The translations under genes and the position numbers were made by a program. A stretch of 64,000 nucleotides of DNA from CAYUVH01 sp964448135. GTDB taxonomy: Bacteria > Verrucomicrobiota > Verrucomicrobiia > Limisphaerales > UBA8199. The stretch is taken from contig CAYUVH010000034.1 of NCBI GenBank assembly GCA_964448135.1, positions 96,178-160,177 on the forward strand, given 5' to 3'. Below are positions 23,435 through 31,636 of the stretch, piece by piece. The stretch's first letter is position 1; every line of letters begins with the position of its first letter. The notes beneath the pieces were generated by a model. It was not told where the DNA came from. It ran no database searches and worked only from the letters and a program-made list of their open reading frames with translations.

Positions 23435-24334
23435 TCATCTCCCGGTCGTCTTTCCCTCTTCCGCGAAGAAGCAATGCTCCGATAGAGCCTGCCGGAGATC
23501 CTCAAGCAGAATTGGCTTGGAAAAATAGTTTGGCAAAAAGCCTTGGGATTCGAGTTCCTCCCGGAACACCTTCGGCATTCGATCCAATACTGCGCTCCAC
23601 ACAATTGTGGGGCAGTTTGGTTTTTCTTTCGCCAGCAGCCGCAACAGGTCCTCCGCCATCGGCTTCGGATGCGGCCAGTTCGTGACATACAGGTCTGGCA
23701 CTTCGCGCTGCACTTCCGCCAGCGCTTTTCGAGCGTCGGTGAAGTCGAGGACGTCGACGCCAGGGTAGTTGAATTTAAGAAGCATCTTCATGGCATCTGC
23801 CGGGCCTTGTTCGTCATCCAAAATGATGACCCTCCGTGGCTTCTGCTTTAGCTGTTCTGCATGCGGCTTAAGGCAAAATCGTGCGGCGAGGCTTTTCCCC
23901 AGGTCTGTGAAGTGAAATGGCTTCAGCAAATACAGGAGGTCCAGCCTTTGGCACCAAGGCGCCAGCATCCTGTCGCGCGCGTTACTATTCAACGCTGCGT
24001 CGCCGGTAATCAACACGACCGGGTAGGTGGCCCTCTTCGCTGCCAGGCTTTCGAGCACGTCCGCACCCGTGAAGCCGGCGCGGTTCCAGTCGGTTGTAAG
24101 CAGGTCCGGGGCTTCGCGTTCCACTTCCGCCAGAGCTTTTGAGCCGTCCGTAAACAGGAGTATTTTTGCCTCTGGAAAGAAGCGTGCGAGGAGCGATCCC
24201 AACAGCCGAACCATGTCACGCTCGTCATCAACGACGACAATCCTTTTCGGTCGCCCCGTTCGAGGCATTCGGTGCGCAGTCACGTTCGCGGGTTGAGCAG
24301 CGGTGTGGAGGGGGTATATCGGTTGTTTGGCCAT
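23435..24334 (-). CDS. Double response-regulator receiver protein with a degenerate second domain
   Basis: 299 residues with two receiver domains in tandem and no output domain. The first (about 30-150) has the acidic pair VVVDDE, a phosphoacceptor aspartate in LLTTDWNRAG and the lysine in LLKPFHF. The second (about 165-290) keeps the acidic pair (IILDDE) and the lysine (FSKPI), but the phosphoacceptor site reads YVTNW, with asparagine in place of aspartate. So only the first domain should be phosphorylated. It lies divergent to an XRE regulator, and the kinase gene of the adjoining system is serine/threonine type, so its partner histidine kinase is not in the window. Confidence 0.85.
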   Translation of the reverse strand: MAKQPIYPLHTAAQPANVTAHRMPRTGRPKRIVVVDDERDMVRLLGSLLARFFPEAKILLFTDGSKALAEVEREAPDLLTTDWNRAGFTGADVLESLAAKRATYPVVLITGDAALNSNARDRMLAPWCQRLDLLYLLKPFHFTDLGKSLAARFCLKPHAEQLKQKPRRVIILDDEQGPADAMKMLLKFNYPGVDVLDFTDARKALAEVQREVPDLYVTNWPHPKPMAEDLLRLLAKEKPNCPTIVWSAVLDRMPKVFREELESQGFLPNYFSKPILLEDLRQALSEHCFFAEEGKTTGR

Positions 24335-24490
24335 TGTCTGAATTCATGGACGCAGTGCCCCAAAAACGGTCACAAAATTGTGACGCGTCGGGATACTCCG
24401 CGAGCCTACCAAGCCAACAGCAGCCATCAGGCCAATTTGCGGACTATAATCCGTGGACGGATAATCGCCAAATTCCTGAGCCTGTTATGG

Positions 24491-24754
24491 TTGAAAAAGA
24501 AGACTTCGCTCCAGGTGCTCGGCGAGCGGATTCGAGCGGCACGGAAGAACCTGCGGATGTCGCAGGAAGACCTCGCGCTTGAATCCGACATCGACCGCAG
24601 CTACATCGGCGGAGTCGAGCGTGGCGAGCGAAACCTTTCTTTCAAAAAACTTTGTTCGGTGGCAGGAGTGATTGGCCTTGACCTTGGTGAACTTTGCGCC
24701 GATTTGCCCGTCATTCATGAGAGGTCGTCCAAAGCCATGCGCGCCAAGCCTTAG
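24491..24754 (+). CDS. XRE-family helix-turn-helix regulator
   Basis: The open frame extends upstream to 24272, but only the part from about 24491 looks like protein; there a TTG starts LKKKTSLQVLGERIR. The product is about 87 residues, a single Cro/C1-type domain: LGERIRAARKNLRMSQEDLA, then SDIDRSYIGGVERGERN, and a helix ending LDLGELCADLP. The domain is complete. It is divergent from the receiver gene and converges with the kinase gene. It may repress one of those units or the defence operon. The start codon is uncertain. Confidence 0.75.
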   Translation: MKKKTSLQVLGERIRAARKNLRMSQEDLALESDIDRSYIGGVERGERNLSFKKLCSVAGVIGLDLGELCADLPVIHERSSKAMRAKP

Positions 24755-24769
24755 GCGCAAAGTCAGTAT

Positions 24770-26491
24770 TTACAGCAAACTGTCTTTATCTGTCGTGACG
24801 ATTATTTCTGTGCCCCCTATACGAACTATGCACCGGCCAATCAACGGACACTTTCCATTCACCGACTCACCATTTATATACGTGCCGGCACTTTCAAGGT
24901 CGTAAAGCCACATATCATCACGACAATTCACTATGACGCAATGTCGGCGCGAAACCGTGTCGGTTCTCGGGATTTGCACATCATTGCCGGGATGACCTTC
25001 CCGGCCAAAAGAAAGTATGATTTCGCCGACTTGGCGTGGTTTCTTTGGGTCGGTTCCTGGCATCGACAGGTAGAGCGAACCATGTGTGAGTTTGCGGAAG
25101 CGGTAGTCCATGAACAGCAGTTTGGATTTGAGTGCGGGCGGCTTGTCCCAGGCGTGGGAAAGGGCCTTCTCGTTTATGACCGAAAAGTTGTAGGCGATAA
25201 AGTCGTTGGTGTATTCCCCGACCAGGTCTCCTGGCGGAACCTTCTGGCCCATTCTGTGGAGAAGCGTGGAAACGTATAGATTATTGGCAAAACAAGGATT
25301 GTCTGGCTCAATTTCGAGGATGGAGCGAGCGAGGGAGACGGCGATTTCAAAACGGTCCGTCTCGTAGAAGCATTGCAGCAGCAGATTGTGCGCTTCCAAA
25401 TCGGAAGGGTTGCGATGCAAATGATCGCCAAGAAGCGAGATCGCGGTCGGATAATCTTTGAGCGCAAGGTTGATCCAGCCCAGGTCCTTCTGGACATCAA
25501 TGCGGGGATTAAGTTTAAGGGCTTGCTCGTACGCTGTCTTGGCTCGATCGATTTTCTGCTGCATCAGGTGATACCGCCCCAAAGCACGCAGCACATTCAC
25601 ATTGGCGGGAAACTTTTCTGCTGCGAATTTGAGCAGCGAGCCTGCCTTGACCCATTTCTTTGTCGAAAGCGAGCGCTCGGCTTTTTCCGCAGCTTGGCCG
25701 GCGCGTATCGCATCCTTGTCCAATATGATTGGCACCTGCCGTGATTTTATTGCCGCCGCGAAGTCGCTCATGGACTGAAAACGCAGCTCGGGCACCTTGT
25801 TGATCGCTTTGAGCACGATTTCCTGCTGCCAGCCGGGAAGCGATTTTATCGGAAAGTCCCTCTTGTCGTGCAGGCCCTGGATTTCTTCCAGCGACTTATA
25901 GAAAAAGGGGTTCTCGCCAGTCAAAAGTTCCATGAGCGTGACGCCTAACGCGTAAATATCCACGCGAGGATCGCCCACGGCTTGGTCATCATACGTCAGC
26001 GCCTCGGGACTCATGTATGCCCGTGTCCCTCCGCCGATATTGGCAATGCCAAAGTCCGAGACTTTCACCACACCCATCTCGGACATTAGAATATTGTCTG
26101 GCTTGATGTCGTGGTGGACGATTTGCTTTGCGTGGATGAACGCAAGTGCTTCCGCGATTGTTTGAACCAGTTTCAGGGCGGCGTGGGACGAAAGCCTCTC
26201 ATTCTCGATTGCATTGCGCATGCTGCCCCCGGAGCAGTACTCCATGACGAGGAACAACAACCCATTCTCCAAGAAATGATGGTGGTAGGTGACGATGTTG
26301 GGATGGTTAAACCGGGAAACCATCTGCATCTCGTGAACGATTGCTTTTTGGCGCGTGGCATCCTGACTGTTCAACTGCTTGATGGCGACCAGCCGATGAG
26401 AAACGTCCTCACGGGCGAGGAATACCGTGCCAAATCCCCCTTTCCCCAATTCGCGCTCAAACTGGTAAATGCCGTTGAATTTTTTAGGCAT
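24770..26491 (-). CDS. Serine/threonine protein kinase with TPR and FHA regions (PglW-like role)
   Basis: 573 residues. The kinase domain (1-260) has the glycine loop GKGGFG at 16-21, Lys38, the catalytic loop VHHDIKPDN (Asp128, with histidine in place of the usual arginine), DFG at 146-148 and a SPE in place of APE. Residues about 270-450 form TPR-like helical pairs (YHLMQQKIDRAKTAYEQAL). The C-terminus is an FHA domain (SFGREGHPGNDV then SRRHCVIV), which binds phosphothreonine, so the protein may bind its own substrates. No transmembrane helix, hence cytoplasmic. It is last in the minus-strand operon, 120 bases after the helicase gene. In Pgl systems a kinase (PglW) toggles the system; a similar role is inferred. 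Confidence 0.88.
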   Translation of the reverse strand: MPKKFNGIYQFERELGKGGFGTVFLAREDVSHRLVAIKQLNSQDATRQKAIVHEMQMVSRFNHPNIVTYHHHFLENGLLFLVMEYCSGGSMRNAIENERLSSHAALKLVQTIAEALAFIHAKQIVHHDIKPDNILMSEMGVVKVSDFGIANIGGGTRAYMSPEALTYDDQAVGDPRVDIYALGVTLMELLTGENPFFYKSLEEIQGLHDKRDFPIKSLPGWQQEIVLKAINKVPELRFQSMSDFAAAIKSRQVPIILDKDAIRAGQAAEKAERSLSTKKWVKAGSLLKFAAEKFPANVNVLRALGRYHLMQQKIDRAKTAYEQALKLNPRIDVQKDLGWINLALKDYPTAISLLGDHLHRNPSDLEAHNLLLQCFYETDRFEIAVSLARSILEIEPDNPCFANNLYVSTLLHRMGQKVPPGDLVGEYTNDFIAYNFSVINEKALSHAWDKPPALKSKLLFMDYRFRKLTHGSLYLSMPGTDPKKPRQVGEIILSFGREGHPGNDVQIPRTDTVSRRHCVIVNCRDDMWLYDLESAGTYINGESVNGKCPLIGRCIVRIGGTEIIVTTDKDSLL

Positions 26492-26611
26492 AATCTGAGC
26501 GCCCTACCGATGGCGTTTCACTCTTGGGCTTGTTGGCGGCCAGAGCGCGTCGACCTGGAACACTCGCAAAAATTGGCCCACGCGCCTGTGAACTCTGAGA
26601 GACTCTGCATG

Positions 26612-29404
26612 TCAGTCGAGCCCGGAATTAGCCTCCACCCAGGCAATCAGCTTCGCTTCGAATCCACGGTTGCCTTTGGCGAGACCACGGTGCTCCAGCT
26701 CGCGATGAAGCATGGGTTCGAGTGTATCGCGCAGCAAACTAAGCATTTCGTCATTGCTCGCGAGTGCTTGCGTGGACGGCCCCGCGTGCCAGAGTTTGTC
26801 CGGATGGCGTTCCCAATTCACGAGACGTTTACCTTCCTTGTCCACAGCCAGTGTCACCACGGCGCGCTTCACTTGGCCTTTCTCGCCACGCGCTTCAACG
26901 GCCCATGCGGCGAACACACCACTGCTTTCGTCGGGCGACTGGGCACGTATGCCGAGCTGCTCCGGTGGGTATTCACGGAACAGTTGCAGATATTTTGTGA
27001 CAATCGGGTGATCCAGGCCCAATAGCTGAACCTTCTCCATCCGCAATGACAACTCACGCTCGGTGGTCAGCAGCACCTCGGTCTTGGTGGAGTGGTCAAT
27101 CCACGCGAACAACTTGTCGCCTCGCTTGGTGAACGTATCTGCTTCGGCGCTGGCGGCGTCACCAACGAACCGCACCAACGCATCCATGGCCTCCTCGGGG
27201 TCGCCCATCGCCTTGTAGTCATCGAGCCGGAAGCCGTCGAGGTCTTGAAACAATTCGAACACTACCTTGCGGGCCTCGACGGCGTTGGACATGGCCGCTT
27301 CCAGCTCCACTTTGGTGCGCTTCAACTGCGGATCGCTCAAGGCATCGGCGTAAAGGGCGGCGTAATTCACCTGCATTGAGAGCTGGCCGAGGATTTGGGT
27401 GCGAAGGTCTTCGGCGATCTGGCCGCGTTCGTCAACTTTGCCCAGCGCCCGGCCGATTTCCTTCAACTTTTCATCCAGCAGCAGAAAAATAGAGCCTTCG
27501 ATCGTGTCCGAGAGCACGAGGTTGTAAACTTGTGCCGTGTTGAGCTGGCCGTAGCGATGGATGCGGCCGATGCGCTGCTCCAGGTCCATCGGATTCCACG
27601 GGAGGTCAAAATTAAACAGGACACGAGCATGTTGCAGATTAATGCCTTCGCGGCCGGCAGCGGTGCAGATTAGGACCCGTGGTCCATCGGCCGTCTTAAA
27701 TCGCTTTTCTGCTGCCGTCTTTGCGCCGTGGTCGCCGCCCTTTAGCACCGTGACGCCTTGGCCGGGATATTGTTTCTCGATTTCTGCCCCCAGCATCTCG
27801 ACACTGCCAAGATAGGTGGCGAACACGACAATGCGTTCCTGTGGATTCTGCCGCCACAAGACGCCCAGCGCGCAGATGAGCTTCTCCACCTTGGTTTCGC
27901 GTTGCGTGGGATAAGTGGCCAGGAGTTCCTTGATGCGCCTCCGTTCCTCGGGCAATGCGACAGTGACGCTGCTGATGGCGGCGTCTTCGGCTTCGGCCGC
28001 GCCGGTTTCCGAGCCAAACTCATCCGCGCCTGCCCCAAGCGCTTCCTCTTCCTCACGTTGCAATCTCAGAATCTTGATCCGGTAGTCAGCCAGCAACTGA
28101 TCCACCTGCGCATCCTCCAGACGTCCCGTGCCGATACCATGCAACTCGCGGATGAGTGACCGCGCCTCATCGAGTGCAACATTACGCTGATCAATATCCA
28201 GCTTCTGGTCGTGCATCAACGACTCCTGGATCGTCAGTGCGATGAGCCGCCGGCGCAACGTGCGCTGGACGGCGGCAAAGCTGGAGGCGGCAATCTTTTG
28301 GAAAATCGTCATCACAAAGGCCAGCCCCTGGCCTTTCTTCCCCTGACGTTTCGCCAGCGCAAACCCGTCTTGCAAATACATGACGAGCGCGGTGTAAAAC
28401 GCCTTTTCCGTGTCCGCCATTGTAAATGCCTCAGTCTGCACTTGCCGCCGAGCAAATAGCGTCGAGCCATCTGGTTTGCAAGCATCGGCCTTGGTGCGGC
28501 GGAATACGACGACGTTTAAGCGATGCCGATGCTCGACCATCTCATGTGGCGAATTGAAAAGCGTGGGGTCAAGCATTTGCACCAACATCCAGAAACGAAA
28601 GTGGTCGCCTTGGTGTGGCGTGGCCGACAACAAGATCAGGTCACGGGTGTGTTCCTTCAGCATTTCCGCGAGCCGGAAATTCTGGGTTTTTACCAGTTTG
28701 TTGTTCTGTCGATAGGCCGTCAGGTGGTGGGCTTCATCGAACACCACCAAATCCCACGGTGGAGCGGCCCTTAAGCGAGCGACGCGGGCGCGCAACTTGA
28801 GCGTGTCTATGCTGGCGATGAGCAGATTGTGTTTCTCGAAGGCATTGGATTTGCGGTCCGTCACGTCGCCTTCGCTGCCGAAGACCTCAAAATTCAGATG
28901 AAACACCTCGTTCAGCTCCCGATGCCAGTTGTTCACCAGCCCGGCGGGGACGACCATCAGCGCGCGCTTGAGTTCGCCGCGGCTGACCAGTTCGCGCAAG
29001 ATGAGCGCGGCTTCGATGGTTTTGCCGAGGCCGACTTCATCCGCGATGAGAAACCTCCGTGGCGACGCGGTGGCGACGCGGTGCGTTAGCACGACCTGGT
29101 GCGGGAGCAAATCAATCTTGGCCGACGTGAGGGCGCTGACGTTGTCCATCAACGGCAGTGCGTGCGCCTGATAGCAGAGCCATGCCCGGAGCGCCCGCTT
29201 GCCGTCGCCCATTGCTTGGGATATGACCACTTCCGACCGCCCCACGGCAGAAGTCAGCCCGGCGACGGGCACCTGGCGTTCGCCGACCGGGAAAAACACT
29301 TTGATAAAGCCGTCCACCGCTTGAGCGATGACGACGCCTTCGCCCAGTTCGGGGTGTCGCACACGCGCACCAGGCGAAACGAGTGTGGTAACAGAGGCCA
29401 TCAT
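26612..29404 (-). CDS. SNF2-family DNA helicase/translocase
   Basis: 930 residues. After an N-terminal barrel-like segment (ARVRHPELGEGVVIAQ) comes a helicase core: motif I DEVGLGKTIEA, motif II VFDEAHHL, motif III LILLSATPHQGD, motif V EGINLQHA and motif VI QRIGRIHRYGQ. It is like RapA and the DrmD helicases of DISARM, rather than like chromatin remodellers. The C-terminal 250 residues are family-specific and unassigned. The gene begins 3 bases after the RelA/SpoT-domain gene. In related defence systems such helicases are needed to recognise or process foreign DNA. Confidence 0.9.
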   Translation of the reverse strand: MMASVTTLVSPGARVRHPELGEGVVIAQAVDGFIKVFFPVGERQVPVAGLTSAVGRSEVVISQAMGDGKRALRAWLCYQAHALPLMDNVSALTSAKIDLLPHQVVLTHRVATASPRRFLIADEVGLGKTIEAALILRELVSRGELKRALMVVPAGLVNNWHRELNEVFHLNFEVFGSEGDVTDRKSNAFEKHNLLIASIDTLKLRARVARLRAAPPWDLVVFDEAHHLTAYRQNNKLVKTQNFRLAEMLKEHTRDLILLSATPHQGDHFRFWMLVQMLDPTLFNSPHEMVEHRHRLNVVVFRRTKADACKPDGSTLFARRQVQTEAFTMADTEKAFYTALVMYLQDGFALAKRQGKKGQGLAFVMTIFQKIAASSFAAVQRTLRRRLIALTIQESLMHDQKLDIDQRNVALDEARSLIRELHGIGTGRLEDAQVDQLLADYRIKILRLQREEEEALGAGADEFGSETGAAEAEDAAISSVTVALPEERRRIKELLATYPTQRETKVEKLICALGVLWRQNPQERIVVFATYLGSVEMLGAEIEKQYPGQGVTVLKGGDHGAKTAAEKRFKTADGPRVLICTAAGREGINLQHARVLFNFDLPWNPMDLEQRIGRIHRYGQLNTAQVYNLVLSDTIEGSIFLLLDEKLKEIGRALGKVDERGQIAEDLRTQILGQLSMQVNYAALYADALSDPQLKRTKVELEAAMSNAVEARKVVFELFQDLDGFRLDDYKAMGDPEEAMDALVRFVGDAASAEADTFTKRGDKLFAWIDHSTKTEVLLTTERELSLRMEKVQLLGLDHPIVTKYLQLFREYPPEQLGIRAQSPDESSGVFAAWAVEARGEKGQVKRAVVTLAVDKEGKRLVNWERHPDKLWHAGPSTQALASNDEMLSLLRDTLEPMLHRELEHRGLAKGNRGFEAKLIAWVEANSGLD

Positions 29405-29407
29405 CGC

Positions 29408-30679
29408 TTATAGGTACAGCTCAATTTCATCCTGCTTGCTTGATTGCAACGACATTGCGCCGTTCTTGGGTGAGTAGTTCACAAGACCCAGATTTTTAAG
29501 GTGGGCGACTGCATCATCAAATTCGTTGACAGTCTTGCAGTAGTGATTCCGCAACGTGTCGCGGCTTACTGTGTTGCGCCCCCAGAACTTCTTCTTAACC
29601 ATCGCGTGCAATACTCTTCGCGCTCCAGAAGTCATTGGCTTCCGAACAGAGAATCCTTCCAGGGATTCTTCCAGACCTTGAAGCACCGAGTCGTACCCAT
29701 CGATTCCAAAGTAATGACTGTGCGTGCGACGAATCATTGACACGCTGGATGAACCAACCAGCACTACTTCGAAACCGTCCTGGGCGGTGTACTGGTCTTC
29801 AATGGCTTTATAGGCGTCGTATGCATCGTTGGGGTCTTTCGATATGGACTTCCAATCGACAAACTGGCCCGTGTTCCAGTCGAAAATAAGAATCCAATTG
29901 TTGAAGGGCGATCTGCGATTGCGTTCGACTTCGGCGAGAGTGTGCAGGACTCTCTCGCTGGCCTGCCTGTACAGAAGTTCGCCACGCCCATCCTTGTTGA
30001 TGATTTCCTCGGCCGCATCACGTTTTGCGTCCAGTGCAATTTTTGTTGTTGGCGTGGGCTCTCTTTTGCATTCGAGTTCATAAAACACGCGAGAGAGGCT
30101 TTTGAAATAGTCCAGCACCGCGCGATGCCCCTCACTTTCCTTGAGGTGGTGGCCGTAAATTACTGATGCGCGCTCAATCGATTCAGCCCAGTGATGTTGT
30201 GCTCCACTGCGAATTTGCAGTTCGATTTTGAGACCGCTGTGCTCAAGAATCATGTGGAGCGCCCGATATCCGGTGTCATCCCTTCCCAGAACTCGGTAAT
30301 CTGTTTCTCGGTGCAATTTGATCTGCTCAGCGAACCGAATTTGTTTGAGGAGATGAATGCGCAGTGCGTCAACATCTGTGTTTCTGTCCACGATTACTCG
30401 GTTGCCGCCGATGTCCTGTAACTGCGTTAGGCGAACCGTCAGTCGCTGCATTTTTCGGAGAATTTGAGGGCGTCGCTTGAGACGCTGTGCAATGTAAAAA
30501 TTCTTCCCGAATGGCGCGAGCCATTCTTGTATCCGATACGTGACCTCGGTAAGGGGCTGAAGATGTGACCGCCGATAGTCGTCGAAAAAAATCTCTGCCT
30601 CAATTCTCTGGTCATCGGACTCGAATGAGCCCTTGGAGAGCGCGCGCCCAGCACTGTCGATTTTTGCTTTGGAGGCCAT
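29408..30679 (-). CDS. RelA/SpoT-domain protein (putative alarmone synthetase or nucleotidyltransferase)
   Basis: The ATG at 30679 (MASKAKIDSAGRAL) gives 423 residues; the frame is open to 30754, overlapping the upstream gene. Residues about 62-175 carry the RelA/SpoT nucleotidyltransferase pattern: RLKRRPQILRKM, LQDIGGNRVIV, DTGYRALHMILE and IELQIRSGAQHHWAE. No hydrolase domain is present, so it would be a synthetase-only protein, like toxSAS or CapRel-type effectors. The C-terminal half (about 230-420) is not recognised. Lying inside a defence-like operon, it may stop growth by making (p)ppApp or (p)ppGpp, or by modifying tRNA (inference). Confidence 0.82.
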   Translation of the reverse strand: MASKAKIDSAGRALSKGSFESDDQRIEAEIFFDDYRRSHLQPLTEVTYRIQEWLAPFGKNFYIAQRLKRRPQILRKMQRLTVRLTQLQDIGGNRVIVDRNTDVDALRIHLLKQIRFAEQIKLHRETDYRVLGRDDTGYRALHMILEHSGLKIELQIRSGAQHHWAESIERASVIYGHHLKESEGHRAVLDYFKSLSRVFYELECKREPTPTTKIALDAKRDAAEEIINKDGRGELLYRQASERVLHTLAEVERNRRSPFNNWILIFDWNTGQFVDWKSISKDPNDAYDAYKAIEDQYTAQDGFEVVLVGSSSVSMIRRTHSHYFGIDGYDSVLQGLEESLEGFSVRKPMTSGARRVLHAMVKKKFWGRNTVSRDTLRNHYCKTVNEFDDAVAHLKNLGLVNYSPKNGAMSLQSSKQDEIELYL

Positions 30680-30707
30680 TGGTTGAATCGCAGCCGATCG
30701 ACTCTGA

Positions 30708-31232
30708 TCAGGAGATCCTCGGGTGAAACAAGCCTGACCACGCGTACTTGCCATCCGCTCCGGTGGTCATGATGCGTCGGGCACTACGTTCCGCGCCATT
30801 CCAGAGACACCTGCCTATGGGGATGGATTTCTTCGCATGTTCGCCCGCGCAATGCCAATGGTAGGTGTCCTCAGCCGCTTGATGGAAAATGCGTTTCGGG
30901 TCGGCTAACCACAGAATCAACGCCGCTTCGCGGCCACCGTCCGCAACATTTTCCTGATAATCCAGCACGGCTTGATAAACCGATTTTTCCAGCCATTCGA
31001 CTGCAACGTCGGGTTGAAGCGTGTCCATTGCCGCTTCGAGGCCGGCCACGACGAGCGTGCGATTGTTGATCAGATTGAGCGAACCGTCCGGCCATCCGGC
31101 TTGATACAGGCGTAAGAGTTCGCGAAGACTGCGGACGGAATCGAATGCGCAGATTCGCTTCAGCGCGGCCGCGTCCCACAGCAGCGATGTGCCGCAATTC
31201 ATCCAGGTGTGGTCGTGTAGGTCGGGATTCAT
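30708..31232 (-). CDS. Unknown 174-residue operon protein
   Basis: A mostly helical protein rich in tryptophan, histidine and cysteine (CGTSLLWDAAALKRICAFD; EDTYHWHCAGEH). The HWHC and nearby histidines could bind metal, but no family was recognised. Its ATG overlaps the stop of the gene before it by 4 bases, which argues for coupled translation and for a functional part in the operon. The next gene starts 28 bases after this stop. Confidence 0.6.
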   Translation of the reverse strand: MNPDLHDHTWMNCGTSLLWDAAALKRICAFDSVRSLRELLRLYQAGWPDGSLNLINNRTLVVAGLEAAMDTLQPDVAVEWLEKSVYQAVLDYQENVADGGREAALILWLADPKRIFHQAAEDTYHWHCAGEHAKKSIPIGRCLWNGAERSARRIMTTGADGKYAWSGLFHPRIS

Positions 31233-31633
31233 GTTCTGGGAAATTTAGGGTGTTGTTTGGCAAACATCACATTCACATCCAGCGACCCACTGACCACGTG
31301 ACGTCCGTCCATTTTTTTGTAGAAACCACCGTAATAAACAGTGCGTTCGTCGCCACTCCCGGAAACCGCAAACAGCCAGCGATACGGAATTGCTTCGTTG
31401 TTCTCGTAACGGACGGCCGCGAATTCACCGCCAATGGCGAAATCCGATTTGAGAGACAAAGGTTTCGCAGATCCACTGACATAAAACTCTGCGAGACCGT
31501 GCATACCGGTTGCGATGCCGGGCGGAAGAAATTGTGGATCAAACTGCCAAACCTTGCCCGGAGCCTCTGACCCGGACAACATTGCATTGGCAGTCTGCTC
31601 ATCACATTGCTTCCAGTTGAAATCGTAGGCCAT
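31229..31633 (-). CDS. Unknown 134-residue operon protein
   Basis: A small protein with a beta-rich look (RWLFAVSGSGDERTVYYGGF) and several aromatic residues. No signal peptide, no membrane helix, no family recognised. It begins 3 bases after the methyltransferase stop and overlaps the following start by 4 bases, so it is embedded in the operon. It could be an adaptor or specificity subunit, but nothing in the sequence proves that. Confidence 0.6.
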   Translation of the reverse strand: MAYDFNWKQCDEQTANAMLSGSEAPGKVWQFDPQFLPPGIATGMHGLAEFYVSGSAKPLSLKSDFAIGGEFAAVRYENNEAIPYRWLFAVSGSGDERTVYYGGFYKKMDGRHVVSGSLDVNVMFAKQHPKFPRT

Positions 31634-31636
31634 AGT

